The notes: generated by a model from the sequence alone, not told the origin. A DNA stretch of 64,000 nucleotides from Verticillium longisporum (GCA_019188255.1 JAETXT010000010.1:930001-994000); one strand, 5' to 3'; shown: positions 11,995 to 24,152, counted from the stretch's first letter. Numbers and translations: made by a program.

Positions 11995-13704
11995 ATGGCA
12001 GCGGCGGCGGATGAACCCGGCCTCACGGCTTTCTTCCATGAGATGAGCGAACTGGGCGGTATCGTTGTCAAGGGTAAGCAGCTAATACCACCCAATTCAG
12101 TCCCGGCAAACAGAATGCCGAAACAAGAGGCGATGCACGCGCCTGCCTGTGCACGCTACCCCACGTTGACGCTAACGTCATCTCATAGAGACACCCAAAC
12201 TTGACCTGGACCTGTACATCCAGAACTACAGAGGTAGGCTGCTTGCAATGGCCGTTGAGTACTCTTCTGACCTGTTTCAGGCCGCACTCGCTTGGATCGC
12301 CTTCTGACCATCGGTCGTTGCTGCGTACCTCTCTGCGTCGAGGCTTTGAAGGCTGCCGTTGCTGAGGCTAAATCTGGCAGGGACGTTGAGCGGTATCGCG
12401 AGATATGGGAATGCATCAGAATTGCTGCGCCGGCCGAGCCTGAGGCTGTCTTTGACCAAGCCTGGGCTGACAAGACGACCATGGAGAACCGCCAGCAAAC
12501 TCACCATCTTGAGACACAACTCAAGGGGTACAAGAACAATCTCATCAAGGAGAGCATTCGAGTATGTGCTCAGATGAAACAGGGATGATACCACGTGATT
12601 ACTGACATTGAGCAAAAGATTGGTAACGAGGAGCTGGGTCGGCACTATGAGAACATTGGTGACCTCAACGCGGCCAGCGATGCATACACCCGCATGCGTC
12701 CTGATGTCAGCACATCGAAGCATATCATCGATCTGGGCAAACACCTCGTCGATCTTGCCGTCATGCGCCGCGACTGGTCCATGGTTCTCGGCAACCTCAC
12801 CAAGATCACTGGCATGCAGAGCGAAGAGGAGAGGAGCCTCCAGACGTATGCAAAGATTGTTCAGGGCATTGCACTGATGAACATGGAAAAGTTCAGTGAT
12901 GCTGCTCGTTCCTTCCTCCAAATCGACATTGGGAAAGAAGTCAAGGATGGCGTCGAATCCAACAACATTGCTAGCCCCAACGATGTTGCTGTCTATGGTG
13001 GTCTTCTTGCTCTCGCCACCATGGACCGCAAGGACCTACAAAAAAAGTGTTGGACAACCAGAACTTCAGAACGTGCCTGGAGCTCGAGCCTCACATTCGC
13101 AAGGCCATCTCGCTGTTCGTTAACGGTCGCTACTCGGCATGCCTGGCTATTCTGAACTCGTACCTGGCCGACTTCTTGCTCGACATCTTCCTGCAGAAGC
13201 ACGTGAAGGCCATCTTCGCCCTCATCCGCAGCAAGTGCATTGTCCAGTATGTGGCGCCGTTCTCTTGCGTAGCCCTCGGCAGCCTCAACGAGGCTTTCGC
13301 AGCGCCGGGAACAGATATACAGGTTGAGCTCGCGACGATGATCAAGAGCGGTCTGCTACAGGCGCGTATCAACACCATCGATCAGGTATGTGGTCTATTG
13401 ACATGAATCTGTGGCACGGCACATGGGACCCTGGACTAATGCAAGGTTCCCTTTCGGGCAGCTCCTTGTCGCCGTGAACCCCAACCAACGAGCGGCAATG
13501 CAGACGCAGGCCCTGGAGACGACCAAGGCCTACGAGAGCGAGGCGCTCGAACGAATCAGGCGCATGGGCCTCCTGAGTGCGAACCTGGAGGTCAGGAACG
13601 TCAAGAAACTGCAAGCGACGGGCTCCCAGGCGACGGCGCCAGATGGAGTCAGTGACGTTTGGTTTGACAATAGCGGCGAGCCGATGGCTATCGGGGCACC
13701 ATGA
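11995..13704 (+). CDS. CSN1: COP9 signalosome complex subunit 1 (PCI domain)
   Basis: Subunit of the COP9 signalosome, which removes Nedd8 from cullin-RING ligases. Exons are 11995-12073, 12189-12233, 12281-12561, 12619-13385 and 13462-13704; the exon 4 acceptor could also be 12612. The N-terminal half is helical and TPR-like (GNEELGRHYENIGDLNAASDAY). It is followed by ASPNDVAVYGGLLALATMDR, typical of CSN1, and a PCI domain (QYVAPFSCVALGSLNEAF). Length is about 470 residues, normal for the family. The frame breaks at the seven-A run 13040-13046; one more A joins DLQKK to VLDNQNFRTCLELEP. Proteasome Rpn7 is the closest alternative family, but the SPNDVAVYGG segment favours CSN1. Confidence 0.88.
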
Positions 13705-16237
13705 TGGCGTCTGGGCGCCACCCCTGGGCCCTGAGCTGAGGGCTTAGAACGGGACGGCGGTGGCTGGTCAGGGGGTCACGATGTACACGCGGCTCTGGGA
13801 AGGGGGCCGAAGTTGAGATGAGCGCTAAAGTATGCGATATGCTTTTGAAGGGGGGGCGGCGCGGCCTGCCCAGTGCGCAGAGCCAAAGAGGGGCTCCAGC
13901 ACCCGAGGCCACCGTCGTGGCGCCAGACTTCTTAACAGGAACAAGCTTAGGACAGCCGCATAAGACCCTGGTCTGCCTTGCCCCAGATCGCTTAGCCTCA
14001 ATGTATCTATCATGAGCATACGCGGCCTCTTGTCCCCTCTTCCGACTCATTACACTCATGAAGGGACGCCCTTTACTGACCACGTGTACGTCATGGTTCG
14101 TTTGCGCTAGAAAGCTAGTGGGCCCAAGGCCGACACAGGGCTTCAGCTCTAGGGTGTTTTTTTGTTTTTGATCTGACATTTGAGTGCATAGAAGGGGAAT
14201 TACGTGGACCGACCGCCATGGCAGCACGAGTTTCATCCTTACCTGACCTTATCTGTTGAGCAGGGCTCTTCCCCCCCCCCTCCCTCTCTAAATGCTGTGA
14301 TCGAACCCCAGGCCATTCGAGCTGGACATTGCTGCAGGGGCAATAATCGAACTCCTCACCTCAGGTTCGAGCTGGATGGTGACCGCCCCGCCCCCCATCA
14401 TCGTTCGTTGGACGTTCCGGTTCCATCTTTTTGAGGCTTACGCACCCCCCTGCCGCGGATCCCAAGTCGCCTTTTTTTCGGGGGATGTGTGGTTTTGGCC
14501 ACCAGTCATCTGTGACACAGCGGATGGGACACCTGAGGGGCCGCCCGGTTCCCCATCAGAAGAGCCCCAACAAAGGGTGGAGGAGGAGCCCACAGCGAGC
14601 GCCCGACGGAGGAAATACTTGTACTGTACTGTACTCGTCTCGAATCGACCAGGTGGCGGGTATAAGGCGGAACTGTACCGCTTCCGCGTGCTAGTAGTGC
14701 TTGTTTTTGCCCTACAGCCTGGGTCTCTGTTTTTCTTTTTCTTCTTCTTTTGGTTCGATACTCGGCTGCAGGTGGACACTTTGGATGGTAGATGTACCTA
14801 GGTCGCCTTCTGCCCTGGGAAGCCATATTAAACTGCCCGAGCGAAGCAAGGCGTCACGCGCGAGGTCTTCGGGGACGGGAGCATAGCCCGATGAGCCACT
14901 CTTTGTTGTGTGATTTGTTATGGCGTCTGCTTGTCTTGATTATGGTTTGCGTCCTCCTTGCTATATAGCCCCAGTCCTGTCGCTCCTTCGCCCGCTGCCT
15001 CATCGTGCGTGGCATCGTATGTGTTATGTTTAAAGTGTACATGGCGCGCCCGCTCACCCAGTGTGCATCGATACTGGACGCACAAGTTAAGCTTACCAAG
15101 GTGCATTATGCTATTGCGCCTTGCAACCTTGGCTTGGGAGACATGTTGCTCACGAGCTTATTACGCTTTCAGCAGGCGGACGGACGAGCTAAAATGACCA
15201 TGGCGACGGATGAGCAGCACCGAGGTGCACTGGCGGCGCCCGGTGCGCTATTTCTGGGCACTGATAGCGTGCTAACGCTGGGGGGGGGAGGCGAGGAACC
15301 CGCCCCCAGCGGCGTACAATAGGTCGTGGACTTCACCGCCGCTGATGACTTGCCGCATGGGGTGTGGATTTCTGGCGCGGGATGCCCCCCCTCAGAAACA
15401 GCGCCTACAGGTACTTCCAACGCAGCGATTGCAATCATCGCTTGTGTCACACACACACCTGCAACCCCGGCTGCCCCGCCTCAATCTCCAACGTTACATG
15501 CGTGGTTCGTAGTGCCGTGTCAGGACTTCTACTTGAGAAGAAGAGGAAGAAGTACATGGAGAAGGAAAAAACGGTAAGAACAAGATCATCGAGGAGGGCA
15601 CCAACTTGGGTAGGGGGTATGTGTTCTACAGTACTGCATCAGCTGAACCATTGCTCCCATCTTGGTTTCGTTGCCCGCCGCCCCGATTGATCTTCTTGCC
15701 CAAACCAAACCGAAGCTTGGAATCGGAGGGTGGGAGTATGCATGACTGCTCACACAGGTGTCATGATGCGTGGCCCATGACAGGATCCGCCCGTCACCGC
15801 CCGCCCGTTCACCGTTCTTGTCTTGTCATCAGCCCTCCCAAAGTTTAGCCCACACAGTCTGCGTATCGATGGGTAGGGATCATGCTTCTACAGTACATTG
15901 CCGCTTGATGGACCCTTGCACCGCAAGTCGACACCCCCCCTAACCTCTCGTACCCCCGTTCTCTTTCAGCCTCTTCGACCCCCAGACGAAGGTGAAGGGA
16001 AGGGCAGAAACGCCGCCCCCTGTGATTCCCCGAATCCGACCCTCGGCTCCCAGGAACAAGCCCATCAATGGCGTCGGTATTCTACTGAAGCGCGCTAGCG
16101 GGTAGCCATATTGAGCGCCTGATCATCCATCCGAGATTTGGGTTTGCGTATGCCCCCCTCCATCAGAAAGAAGGGAATCGGGGACGGGGGCGGGGAGTCC
16201 CACCAACCCAATGACGCGGAAGAGGCCAGAATCAGAA
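13705..16237. other. Intergenic region without a supportable gene
   Basis: A 2.5-kb stretch between the convergent CSN1 and PRP18 genes. It holds homopolymer runs (C at about 14270, T at about 14155 and 14735), TGTACTGTACTGTACT near 14623 and a TACCTAGGT motif near 14793. Short open frames show no family features. I recognise no tRNA or 5S rRNA. Confidence 0.5.
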
Positions 16238-17356
16238 TTAGCCCATCAACTGCCTAATGTCCTCCGGCGGCCACCCCCCCCGCGCAAACGTCAGGCAGCG
16301 CTTGATGCTCTGCAGAAACTTGCGCGTCACCTCATCACCCATGACATGCCCTCGCTCGCCGTTGTGCAGCTTCTCGCGCGCGCTGCGCTCGTGAATGCCC
16401 ACCATGGTCACGCCGATAGGCCACGCCGCCTTGCCGATAGACAGTCGCAGGTATCCGTCGTTGGCGTCGACGTACCGCCTCTCCTGTGCCGCCTGCACAA
16501 TCTCTATGATGGGCGCCAGGAGGTCATCATCGACGTCGCCCTTTTCGAACCGTCGGAAAAGCTACAAATCCGTCAGTCAAACTGTGTGATGTGTCTCGCC
16601 GTGCAGGCTATCGGGAGAAGGAGCACGTACCGGCTTCATGTTCTCGCGACTCTGCACCATGGTCGCGTACGCCGCCTTGCTCGCCGTAGTATCGCTCCTC
16701 TCCGCCTCCATGGCCCGCTGATACTCCGTCAAGACCATTGTGAAGTAGCTCGCCAGCTGCCTGAACACCCATTTTCGCGCCTCCTTGTCCTTGGGTGCCC
16801 CGCCCTGCACCTTCATGTCCTTCTCCTCGACGAGCTCCAGCGTCGTCGGCACGGGACCCTTGGTGACCACCGTCGTGAGCCGCCTGTACCGCCGCAGCCT
16901 CGCGCCGTGGCCCTCGCCAAACAGCACAGCCGGCGCCCCGAGATCCCTAAGCTTTCCCCGCAGCTCCGCCTCCGGCACGTCCTCCGCGCCCTCCTCCAGC
17001 TCCAGCGCGTCCTCCTCCGACGCCTTGACGAGCGGCGGCAGGCCCAGCCTCTTGCGCCGCGCCGCCTCCTCCTCGGCCTCCTGCTGCTCGCGCCGCGCCC
17101 GGCTCTCCTCCGCCAGCCGCCGGCGCTTCTCCTCGCGCGCTGCCGCCTCGACGGCCGCCTCGTCGTCGCGCTTGCGCTTGGCGCTGGCCTTGGCCTCGCG
17201 CTCTGCCTCGAGGCGCGCCTGTTCTGCCTCGTAGGCCTCCTTTCGTGCGCGCTCGGCGTCAGCGCGCCTGACGTATTTCGAGGTCGAGGACGGTTCGGTC
17301 GAGGCCGAGGCCTTGCCCTTGGCCAGCTCCTTGGACATGAGGGCTGCGAAGTCCAT
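16238..17356 (-). CDS. PRP18: Pre-mRNA-splicing factor 18
   Basis: Second-step splicing factor that stabilises 3' splice-site and U5 interactions. Exons are 17356-16631 and 16561-16238, with the intron at 16630-16562, giving 349 residues in a clean frame. The N-terminus begins MDFAALMSKEL, as in fungal Prp18. A long charged helical region rich in E/R/A follows, then a PRP4/SFM-like motif (LRDLGAPAVLFGEG). The C-terminal Prp18 domain contains the near-invariant loop YLRLSIGKAAWPIGVTMVGIH. The intron separates ENMKP from LFRRFEKGD, which reads continuously in the family. Identification is strong. Confidence 0.95.
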
Positions 17357-18105
17357 GGTCGGTTCTCCAGGCGACAGCCTTGTCGCCGGCTGTGTCTCTT
17401 GCCGTTCGTATCGGGTCGTTTCCGCGTCGTGCGTATGTCGGCAAGGGGGCTCGTGGGAGGAAGGTCTTGGTGTCGCGTAACAATGGGGGGGCGTGTCTAC
17501 GAGTGACGTTCGTTTGAGGTTGCGATTTCGTGGCTTGGCTCGTCGGAAACTTGCACCAGGGTGGCGGGGTTAATTCGGATAAAATGGCACGATGCAGCTG
17601 ATATGCAGGCAGCGGGAAGGCGTGGGCCCTCGAATCTTGGCACGCGGAGGAGGCAGTGCAAAGAAGATGGGGGGAACCAAGGCCTGCGGCCGATCACCAT
17701 CTTTGACGTCCGTTTGATCTTCTTGACAGTGCGAGACCGAGAGGAGGCTCAAGTGACGGTTGACAACGTGGGAAAAGTCTTGGCGGTGTTTCTGGAAGGG
17801 TTCCTCAGTTCGTGAAGCCAAACTGCAAGTCGGAGTAAGATACACGGATAGCTGCATATTTCTGACGACGTCATTCATCTAACCGGACTACGTTGCATAT
17901 CCGACTGGCAATGAAGCCGCGATCCCATGTTCATGACAACTCTCACCCAAGCTTCCCACTGCGCCCCTGGACTCAAAGATCGTTTATGAATGGTCTCATA
18001 GTCTTGGATATCCGAAATTGCGTGCCTTGAAAGTTTCTCGCAATCGTCCCAGCCCACAGCAACCCCGCACGCTAGGCCCCTCGGCACAGCAGGGCTTCCC
18101 AAGCC
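17357..18105. other. Divergent promoter region PRP18 / SAP18
   Basis: About 750 bp shared by the two divergent genes. No coding features or notable repeats seen. Confidence 0.5.
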
Positions 18106-18884
18106 ATGGCGTCGCACCAACCCGACCGCGAGGACATGGCACCTTTTCTGCTGCGCGTCTTCTACAGACACGGCGCCTTCCACAGGCAAGCCCCTCCACA
18201 ATGGTTCGACGGAGGATTGCCACTGACCGATTCTCCAGACCAGACGAGTTCGCCGCTCGCGCCCTCCCGCCGTCTCTCGATCTCTACACCTGGCCCAGTT
18301 GCACCCTCGACGAGCTGGCGCATCAGCTTGCCGCCGAACGCCCCGCCCTTCTCCCAGACCCGGCGGTCGGTACACGACTCGCCTTTCGCCTGATCTTCCC
18401 CGACGCGCGCAGCATGGATAACGCCAGCCACACAGCTCCACGCTTCATGGTGAAGGACCTCGGCAGCGTCGTCATTGGCGATGGCGGGCCGGGCTTGGAC
18501 GTGGCTGCTGCAGACGATGCTACGGACGAAGCGGACAGGGTCTGGCCTGTGCGGCAGCGAGGCGGGATCAAGGACGGCTTGCGGACGCTGGAGGGCTCAA
18601 AGTTTGTCGTCGGTGATTACGTCTCGTGCGCTATTCTGCCACCGCTACCAGATGGTGCCGTGGCGCCGGAGCCGACCCGTCATATTCGCGCAGGACCCTC
18701 GGGCGGTCCTCCGACGCATCACGGACGGCGTGACCTGGGGGCCGGTCGGGGCAGAGATTGGGGGGCGGGCGGGTTCCCTCACGGCGTCCCTCACGGCGAA
18801 TGGAGGCGCGGTGAGGCCCTGCCAGACGGACCTGACCGCGGCGCCTGGGGCAGCGGGAGGAATGCGGGCAGAGGCGGCCGATGA
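18106..18884 (+). CDS. Sin3-associated polypeptide p18 (SAP18) family
   Basis: Small ubiquitin-fold protein of Sin3-type deacetylase complexes and of the ASAP/PSAP RNA complexes. Exons are 18106-18185 and 18239-18884, 241 residues. The intron 18186-18238 has a GC donor (AG|GCAAGC) and an AG acceptor; using it joins FH to RPDEFAARALPPSLDLYTWPSCTL, exactly as the family requires. Further family blocks are GTRLAFRLIFPDAR, KDLGSVVIG and FVVGDYVSCAILPPL. The C-terminal tail is R/G-rich, common in fungal members. Transcription converges on the complex I subunit gene downstream. Confidence 0.9.
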
Positions 18885-19154
18885 GGCTGCTTTGGAGGAA
18901 CACGCGGACGGACAACAGGGCTCTCAATTGGCGTTTGGGTCGGAGGACGGCGCGCGATACCCCATTTACCATTTTCACGTTGGCCCGCATGGGCGACGAC
19001 GGGCTCGATTTGCACGTCACAGCAAAGCAACGTGCACCATTTGTGGAAGAGTGGATTGTAACGAGAAAATTGTTTTGTCATGGCACCGCACTGGATTGCC
19101 GCTCTGCTTATCCCTCTGATATTTACAACCCTTCCCCATCGCTCCGTTCGTTCT

Positions 19155-19558
19155 CTACCGCTCAGCGAGGAGGTCGCCCTTGCGCTTCGCACGCATCTCC
19201 CAGAGTCCCTAGTCACACAGTCAGTCTCCGAGTGCACCAATTGGCAGCGCTGCGAGCACTCACGTCCGTCTTGTAACCGATGAACCCAATGATGACGGGC
19301 ACGACAACGGCATACATGAAGGTGACGCGCGCCGTCCTCTTGGTCCAGCGAAAGTAGAGGTGACGCTGCGACTGCATGTCTGTCAATTGGCGTTAGTTTC
19401 TTCTCTGTCTCGACATTATTCTCGGTCGCTTTCGAACGTACTCCCGAGCTTGATGATGGCCGGGTCCATCGCCATTTCTGGAGGAAGGAATGTTAGCCTT
19501 TGTCGACGGAGTAGGTCTCGTCTTGTCGCTCACTGTTGTGGGGTACGCCGCCTGCCAT
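19155..19558 (-). CDS. NADH:ubiquinone oxidoreductase B15-type subunit (NDUFB4 family)
   Basis: Accessory membrane-arm subunit of mitochondrial complex I. The gene is built from four short exons: 19558-19534, 19477-19442, 19379-19264 and 19208-19155, giving 76 residues. Introns are GT-AG, with CTAAC or CTGAC branch sites. Joined, it reads MAGGVPHN, then DPAIIKLGNMQSQRHLYFRW, a membrane helix (VTFMYAVVVPVIIGFIGY), and KTDGLWEMRAKRKGDLLAER-stop. The order DPAIIKLGNM, YFRW, helix, YKTDG matches fungal B15 subunits as I recall them. No single exon is long enough to stand out as an open frame. The frame is clean throughout. Confidence 0.88.
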
Positions 19559-20317
19559 TGTGTCGACGAGTGAGCCGCGCTCGGAGGAGGTGGATTGGTG
19601 ATTTGGGTGTCGTTCGACGTTCAGTGGGGGGTCAATCACGATCTCGTCGTCAGATTGAAGCAGTCTCGAATGCTTGATGCATTGGACTGATGTTAGGATA
19701 GGCTCCTTACGTAAGATTTAGGCCTGGGAAACAAGGCCAAATTATCGTACAGTCTTCTTAGCACGGTATTTAGCCTTGCTACGGCGAGGGAGCCGCTCAG
19801 TTATCACACAATAGCTCATATGTTCAAGCGTGACTCAGCAGCAACTAGCGTTCAATCGTACAGTGCGCAAGCTCCCTTGGCCCCATCGAATACTTACAGA
19901 ATCTCCAAACAACCTGTGATTGATGACGGCTTCAAATACGCCACCATGATGACGGTGACGGTAAGTCCAAGCTTGCAGGCAACTGTAAGCACGGCACAAG
20001 TCACAAGGCATAATCAGTTCACGATGCATCTTGTTGAATGACAGGCGAACCCTCAGCAACCTCTAGAGTTGTCGATCAACATTCGCGCCGAGGCACATGT
20101 CAAGGGTGGGGCTGAATGAAGGCTTAAGTGCCGATGAAGCTCCAACCTTGCCCGGATAGATTGCGCGCCGGGGCTAGGAGGCGATGCCACATCAGAAGGG
20201 GTGATCTCATCTTGTTTAAGGAAGACTGCGTCCGCAGTCTCCTTCGTACATGTTTTGGAATCGACATACAGTAACGGCTTTCTTCAAACACAAACGACCA
20301 TAGCAAACAGAGACGTC
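19559..20317. other. Intergenic region upstream of the GST gene
   Basis: About 760 bp between the divergent complex I subunit and GST genes. No coding features supported. The GST promoter and 5'UTR presumably lie in the right part. Confidence 0.45.
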
Positions 20318-21237
20318 ATGGCTGAAGCACAGGATGCCCATGTAAAGCTCTACTGGTACGCCGTTCGCCACCACGTGCTGTGCTTCTGATCTAACATCTT
20401 TTCAGGCTGAACAAGTCCCGCGCTCAAAACATTTTATGGCTCCTCGAGGAACTAAACGTCAAGTACGACGTCGAGCTGTTCCATCGTAGCAGGGAGACAA
20501 TGCTGGCACCGCCTGAGCTGACCAAGGTCCACCCGCTCGGCAAGTCGCCTGTCATCGAGATCACCCCGCCTGGCTCCACGGACTCGGTCAAGCTGGCAGA
20601 GAGCGGCTTCATCGCGCAGTATCTCTGCGACCACTTCCCCGAGGGCCAGCGCCTCGTCCCGCAGAAGTGGAAGGAAGGCAGGGAGGACCAGATCGCTGGA
20701 GAGACGGAGGCCTGGATGCGGTACCAGTATCTGCTGCACTATGTCGAGGGCAGCCTGATGCCCATCCTCGTCATGACGCTGATCATCTCATGTGAGACCC
20801 ATTCGGAGGACTGAACAGGCAAGCATATGCAGTGTGACTGACTTGCTACAGCGCTCAAATCCCCAAATGTGCCCTTCTACGTCCGTCCCATCACGACGGC
20901 CGCCGCCAACAAGGTCATCGCCATGGCTGTCTTCCCCAACGCCAAGAAGCACCTTGCCATGATTGAGCAGCTGCTTGAGACGGCGCCTGATGGAGGCAGT
21001 TATATCTGCGGTAAGACGCTGTCCGCGGCCGACATACTGCTTAGCTTTGCCCTCATCGCGGGCGAGCATCGTTTTGATGCCATGGGTGAGTGGCCCGGTG
21101 GCTCGGCCAAGGCGGCGCATCCCAAGGTCTTTGAGTACATCCAGCGCCTCAAGCAGGAGCCTGGTTACAAGCGCTCGACGGACAAGATTCGAGAGCTCGA
21201 TGGAGAGTTTGAGGAGCCGGCGGCTTTGAAGAAGTAA
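20318..21237 (+). CDS. Glutathione S-transferase
   Basis: Cytosolic-type GST that conjugates glutathione to electrophiles. Exons are 20318-20355, 20406-20791 and 20852-21237, giving 269 residues in a clean frame. The N-terminal thioredoxin-fold domain (about 8-95) has LYWLNKSRAQNILWLLEEL, the cis-Pro segment HPLGKSPVIE and the glutathione-contacting ESGFIAQYL. The C-terminal helical domain has the N-capping-box-like TLSAADILLSFAL. The layout resembles fungal Gtt1-type enzymes. The residue after the first strand (WLNKSRAQN) fits a Ser or Asn-type site rather than tyrosine; this is inferred from the family pattern. Confidence 0.92.
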
Positions 21238-21611
21238 GGCCTCTTCTCATTTGTCCATTGTTACAGATGCTTAGATGAGATCAGGCGTGGATCCCGCATC
21301 TGAGTTTAAAATGATGCCTCTATTTGAAATGGCTGAATAAAAAAGAGGGAAACATAGGAACGCGCGATATGCAATAGATTACAATCTGATGACCAACCAA
21401 TCTGAGCTTTCGTAATCTCGCCGTATTTGTGAGGACGAGTAGATGCCTTTTGCTCCCTGTGTTTTGCACGCCACCTGGTGGCAGCTGTCAATACGATGGA
21501 TCCCAGTCTGGCAGCTTCAACCGACGTCAATTCTACAGGTGCGATTTGACGATCCAAACCCAGCAAAATCCTCCAACTCGTCGTGTTGTCTGCTCTGCGC
21601 CACAAGATGCA

Positions 21612-24152
21612 ATGTTTGCCGCGAGGACGATATGCACAACCTGCCGATCGAGGCTCCTCGCCGAGACGGTAGCAAAGGGCGCCTCCGTCCGCCACCAGTC
21701 GACGGTTCCTGCAGCTTCAACGTTCCGTAACTTGACAGAAACCACCCGATCAAACCACGATGCGACAGTACGACACAAGCCCGTTCCGACACATAAACCA
21801 AGCTCTGCCACATCCGAACGCATACCCCGAGGCTCAAATGATGGCAATGCAAAGAGGCGAGCCCTCGACCTGTTCGAGAGCACGATCAACAGCGCCCGAC
21901 GATCCGAGTCCCAGGCAGAAGCAGACACGCAGAAGCTTCACCAGATAGCTCGGAACATCGACGCCATCCTGCACAACGCGAGGGAGAATCCGGAAGAACC
22001 CTATGCTGCAGCGTTGTACGCATGTGTCGTTGACGATATTCTTCCCCTTCTGCGCCAATCCGATAGCGGCCTATTGCCGCAGTTTGCCTACAGCAAGGCG
22101 ACCGAGGCGTTACGGGCGGTTCTCGAAGCCAAGGTCAACGCATGCGATGACCCGACCCTGCCCAGGGCCTCAGAACTTTGTGGCACGTTGGCAGAGATTG
22201 GAATGAAGACACCGGGCCGCCTCGATCCCTTCCTCGGGCTTTTGAACTGGCTCATCGCCAAAACACCAGCTGAGGCCAACGCGGCTGGCAGCCCTTCGGT
22301 TGATGCTCATTTCGACCAGCACCTTTTAGAAGACTTGCTAGGGTGCTGGAAGGGACTGTCTCTTTCGAGGCATGCCTACAAGGCTCGCGGCCTTGACACA
22401 CGACGCCCAACACCACGAAATCCACGAAACATAAGCGACCCGCTCTACAACTGCCACGTCGAGTTCCCGTTGCTCGTCTCTCTAGATCCCAAGAAGCTGG
22501 TCGTGGTCCTCGCCACCACATTCGTCCTACTGTCGGACCCCAGGGCGCAACCCGCCGCGTCTACAGAGGCCTTTGAGGCAGTGAAGAAGGAATTGAAAGT
22601 TTTTGTCCAGCCTTTCGACGCAGTCCGGCTCGAGTCGCATTTCACGGCACACCCGGCGTTATGGGAATACGTCGCACCACGCATTGACTGGGCGCCATTG
22701 CAAGCGCGCATTCAGAGCAAGCCAAAGCAGCCGATCGAGTTTCACTCGCCGACCAAGACGGCACATGCCAACGTCAAGGTGCCAACCAAACGCATCTCGT
22801 ATTCAGCCTGGCACAAGCGCTTGAGTACACTTTTCAAACTCAACGATGCCAACGGATTGCGAGAGGCCTGGGAGGAACTCACAAATCCTGTCAACGATAC
22901 TGACAGGGCCGACAAGCTGAGGCAGTGCCCCGAGTTGTTCGACTACGTGCTCAACCAGTGCTGCAGCAAGCACGGTTCTGGCGGAGACAAGTTCTGGGAG
23001 TCATTTACGAACCAGACAATGGAGTACATGAACACCATTGGTTTAGTGCCGACCATCAGGACATATACCTCCATGATGGAAGGCTGGAAGATTGCCAAGA
23101 GGCTTCGATCAGTCCAACTATTGTGGAACCAGGTCGTTGAGTCTGGCATGGAGCTCGATCACCACATTTGGTCGAGCAGGATCTCTGCTAACGGCGCTTT
23201 GGGCAATCCCAACGCTGGCATGAAGGTGTTGACAGAGATGCAAGCTATTTGGGAGGAGTCGGTGGCCAACGGTACTCAACACAAGGCTGTGAAGCCAGAC
23301 ATTAGCAGCGTCAATGCTGCCATCTCAGGTTTCCTTCGAAATGACCGTATGAGCTCTGTCCAGGACGTCCTCGCGTGGGCCAACTGTCAGAGGATTGAGC
23401 CTGACATATTCACCTACAACAAGCTTCTCGGCTACATGCTCAAGAAGGGTCGCATGGAGGAGGCTGACAACATCCTCTCGAGCATGAAGACCTCGGGCAT
23501 CAACCCGGACAGTGCCACCTTTACGATTATTCTCGAGACGGCGCTCGCCGAGATGTCTATGCAGGACCCCGATGTCCAGCGCGTCACTGTTCGACGCGTC
23601 TTCGCCGAGATGGCCACTTGCGGTCTCGAACCGAACCAGCAGACATACGCCAAGATGCTACACCTTCTTGTCCGTTCTGGCGACGGCGCCAAGGTCCCCA
23701 TCGAAGCCGTTCTGTCGCATCTCCGTGCCTCGGGCCTGCAGCCATCGCCGCAAATCTGTACCATCCTCTTCGAGTACTACTTCTCCCGCCGGCCCCGCGA
23801 CTGGGACGCCATCCGCGCCCTCATCACAGACCGCCGCTCGCGCACGCGCGTGCTGACGGACCGCATCTTCTGGGGGACGGTCATGCGCCACTTCCACACC
23901 GCCGGCGAGGTTCGCGCCGCCCTCGAAATCTTCTACGACATGGACGACTGGGGCATCTGGCCCTCGCTGTCGGTCCTCGAGCCCATCCTGCGCTCGCTGA
24001 CGGCGGCGCGCGAGTGGGAGGAGGCCCAGAAGCTCGTGACCACGGTCAGGAAGCAAGCGCGGCCGCTCTCTGCGGACCCAGATGGGCGCTATCATAAGCA
24101 GGCCTTTTGGTTTGTGGCTCGGGACTGCGGCTTGATGCAGGAGGAGGCGTGA
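21612..24152 (+). CDS. Mitochondrial pentatricopeptide-repeat (PPR) protein
   Basis: Single-exon protein of 846 residues, probably a mitochondrial RNA-processing or translation factor. The ATG at 21612 is chosen because it starts an Arg/Ser-rich presequence (FAARTICTTCRSRLL). The frame is open further upstream, but that part has no protein character. The C-terminal half carries consecutive PPR-like helical pairs, recognisable by YTSMMEGWKIAKRL, DIFTYNKLLGYMLKKGRMEEADNILSSMKTSGINPD and GLEPNQQTYAKMLHLLVRSG. It loosely resembles cox1 translation activators of the Pet309/CYA-5 kind, but that is not established. The RNA target cannot be read from the sequence. Confidence 0.85.
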   Translation: MFAARTICTTCRSRLLAETVAKGASVRHQSTVPAASTFRNLTETTRSNHDATVRHKPVPTHKPSSATSERIPRGSNDGNAKRRALDLFESTINSARRSESQAEADTQKLHQIARNIDAILHNARENPEEPYAAALYACVVDDILPLLRQSDSGLLPQFAYSKATEALRAVLEAKVNACDDPTLPRASELCGTLAEIGMKTPGRLDPFLGLLNWLIAKTPAEANAAGSPSVDAHFDQHLLEDLLGCWKGLSLSRHAYKARGLDTRRPTPRNPRNISDPLYNCHVEFPLLVSLDPKKLVVVLATTFVLLSDPRAQPAASTEAFEAVKKELKVFVQPFDAVRLESHFTAHPALWEYVAPRIDWAPLQARIQSKPKQPIEFHSPTKTAHANVKVPTKRISYSAWHKRLSTLFKLNDANGLREAWEELTNPVNDTDRADKLRQCPELFDYVLNQCCSKHGSGGDKFWESFTNQTMEYMNTIGLVPTIRTYTSMMEGWKIAKRLRSVQLLWNQVVESGMELDHHIWSSRISANGALGNPNAGMKVLTEMQAIWEESVANGTQHKAVKPDISSVNAAISGFLRNDRMSSVQDVLAWANCQRIEPDIFTYNKLLGYMLKKGRMEEADNILSSMKTSGINPDSATFTIILETALAEMSMQDPDVQRVTVRRVFAEMATCGLEPNQQTYAKMLHLLVRSGDGAKVPIEAVLSHLRASGLQPSPQICTILFEYYFSRRPRDWDAIRALITDRRSRTRVLTDRIFWGTVMRHFHTAGEVRAALEIFYDMDDWGIWPSLSVLEPILRSLTAAREWEEAQKLVTTVRKQARPLSADPDGRYHKQAFWFVARDCGLMQEEA

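Noticed and set aside
16211..17506. 431-residue plus-strand frame antisense to PRP18
   Set aside because: Leu/Arg-rich shadow of a charged GC-rich gene; the minus strand carries the clear Prp18 signature.
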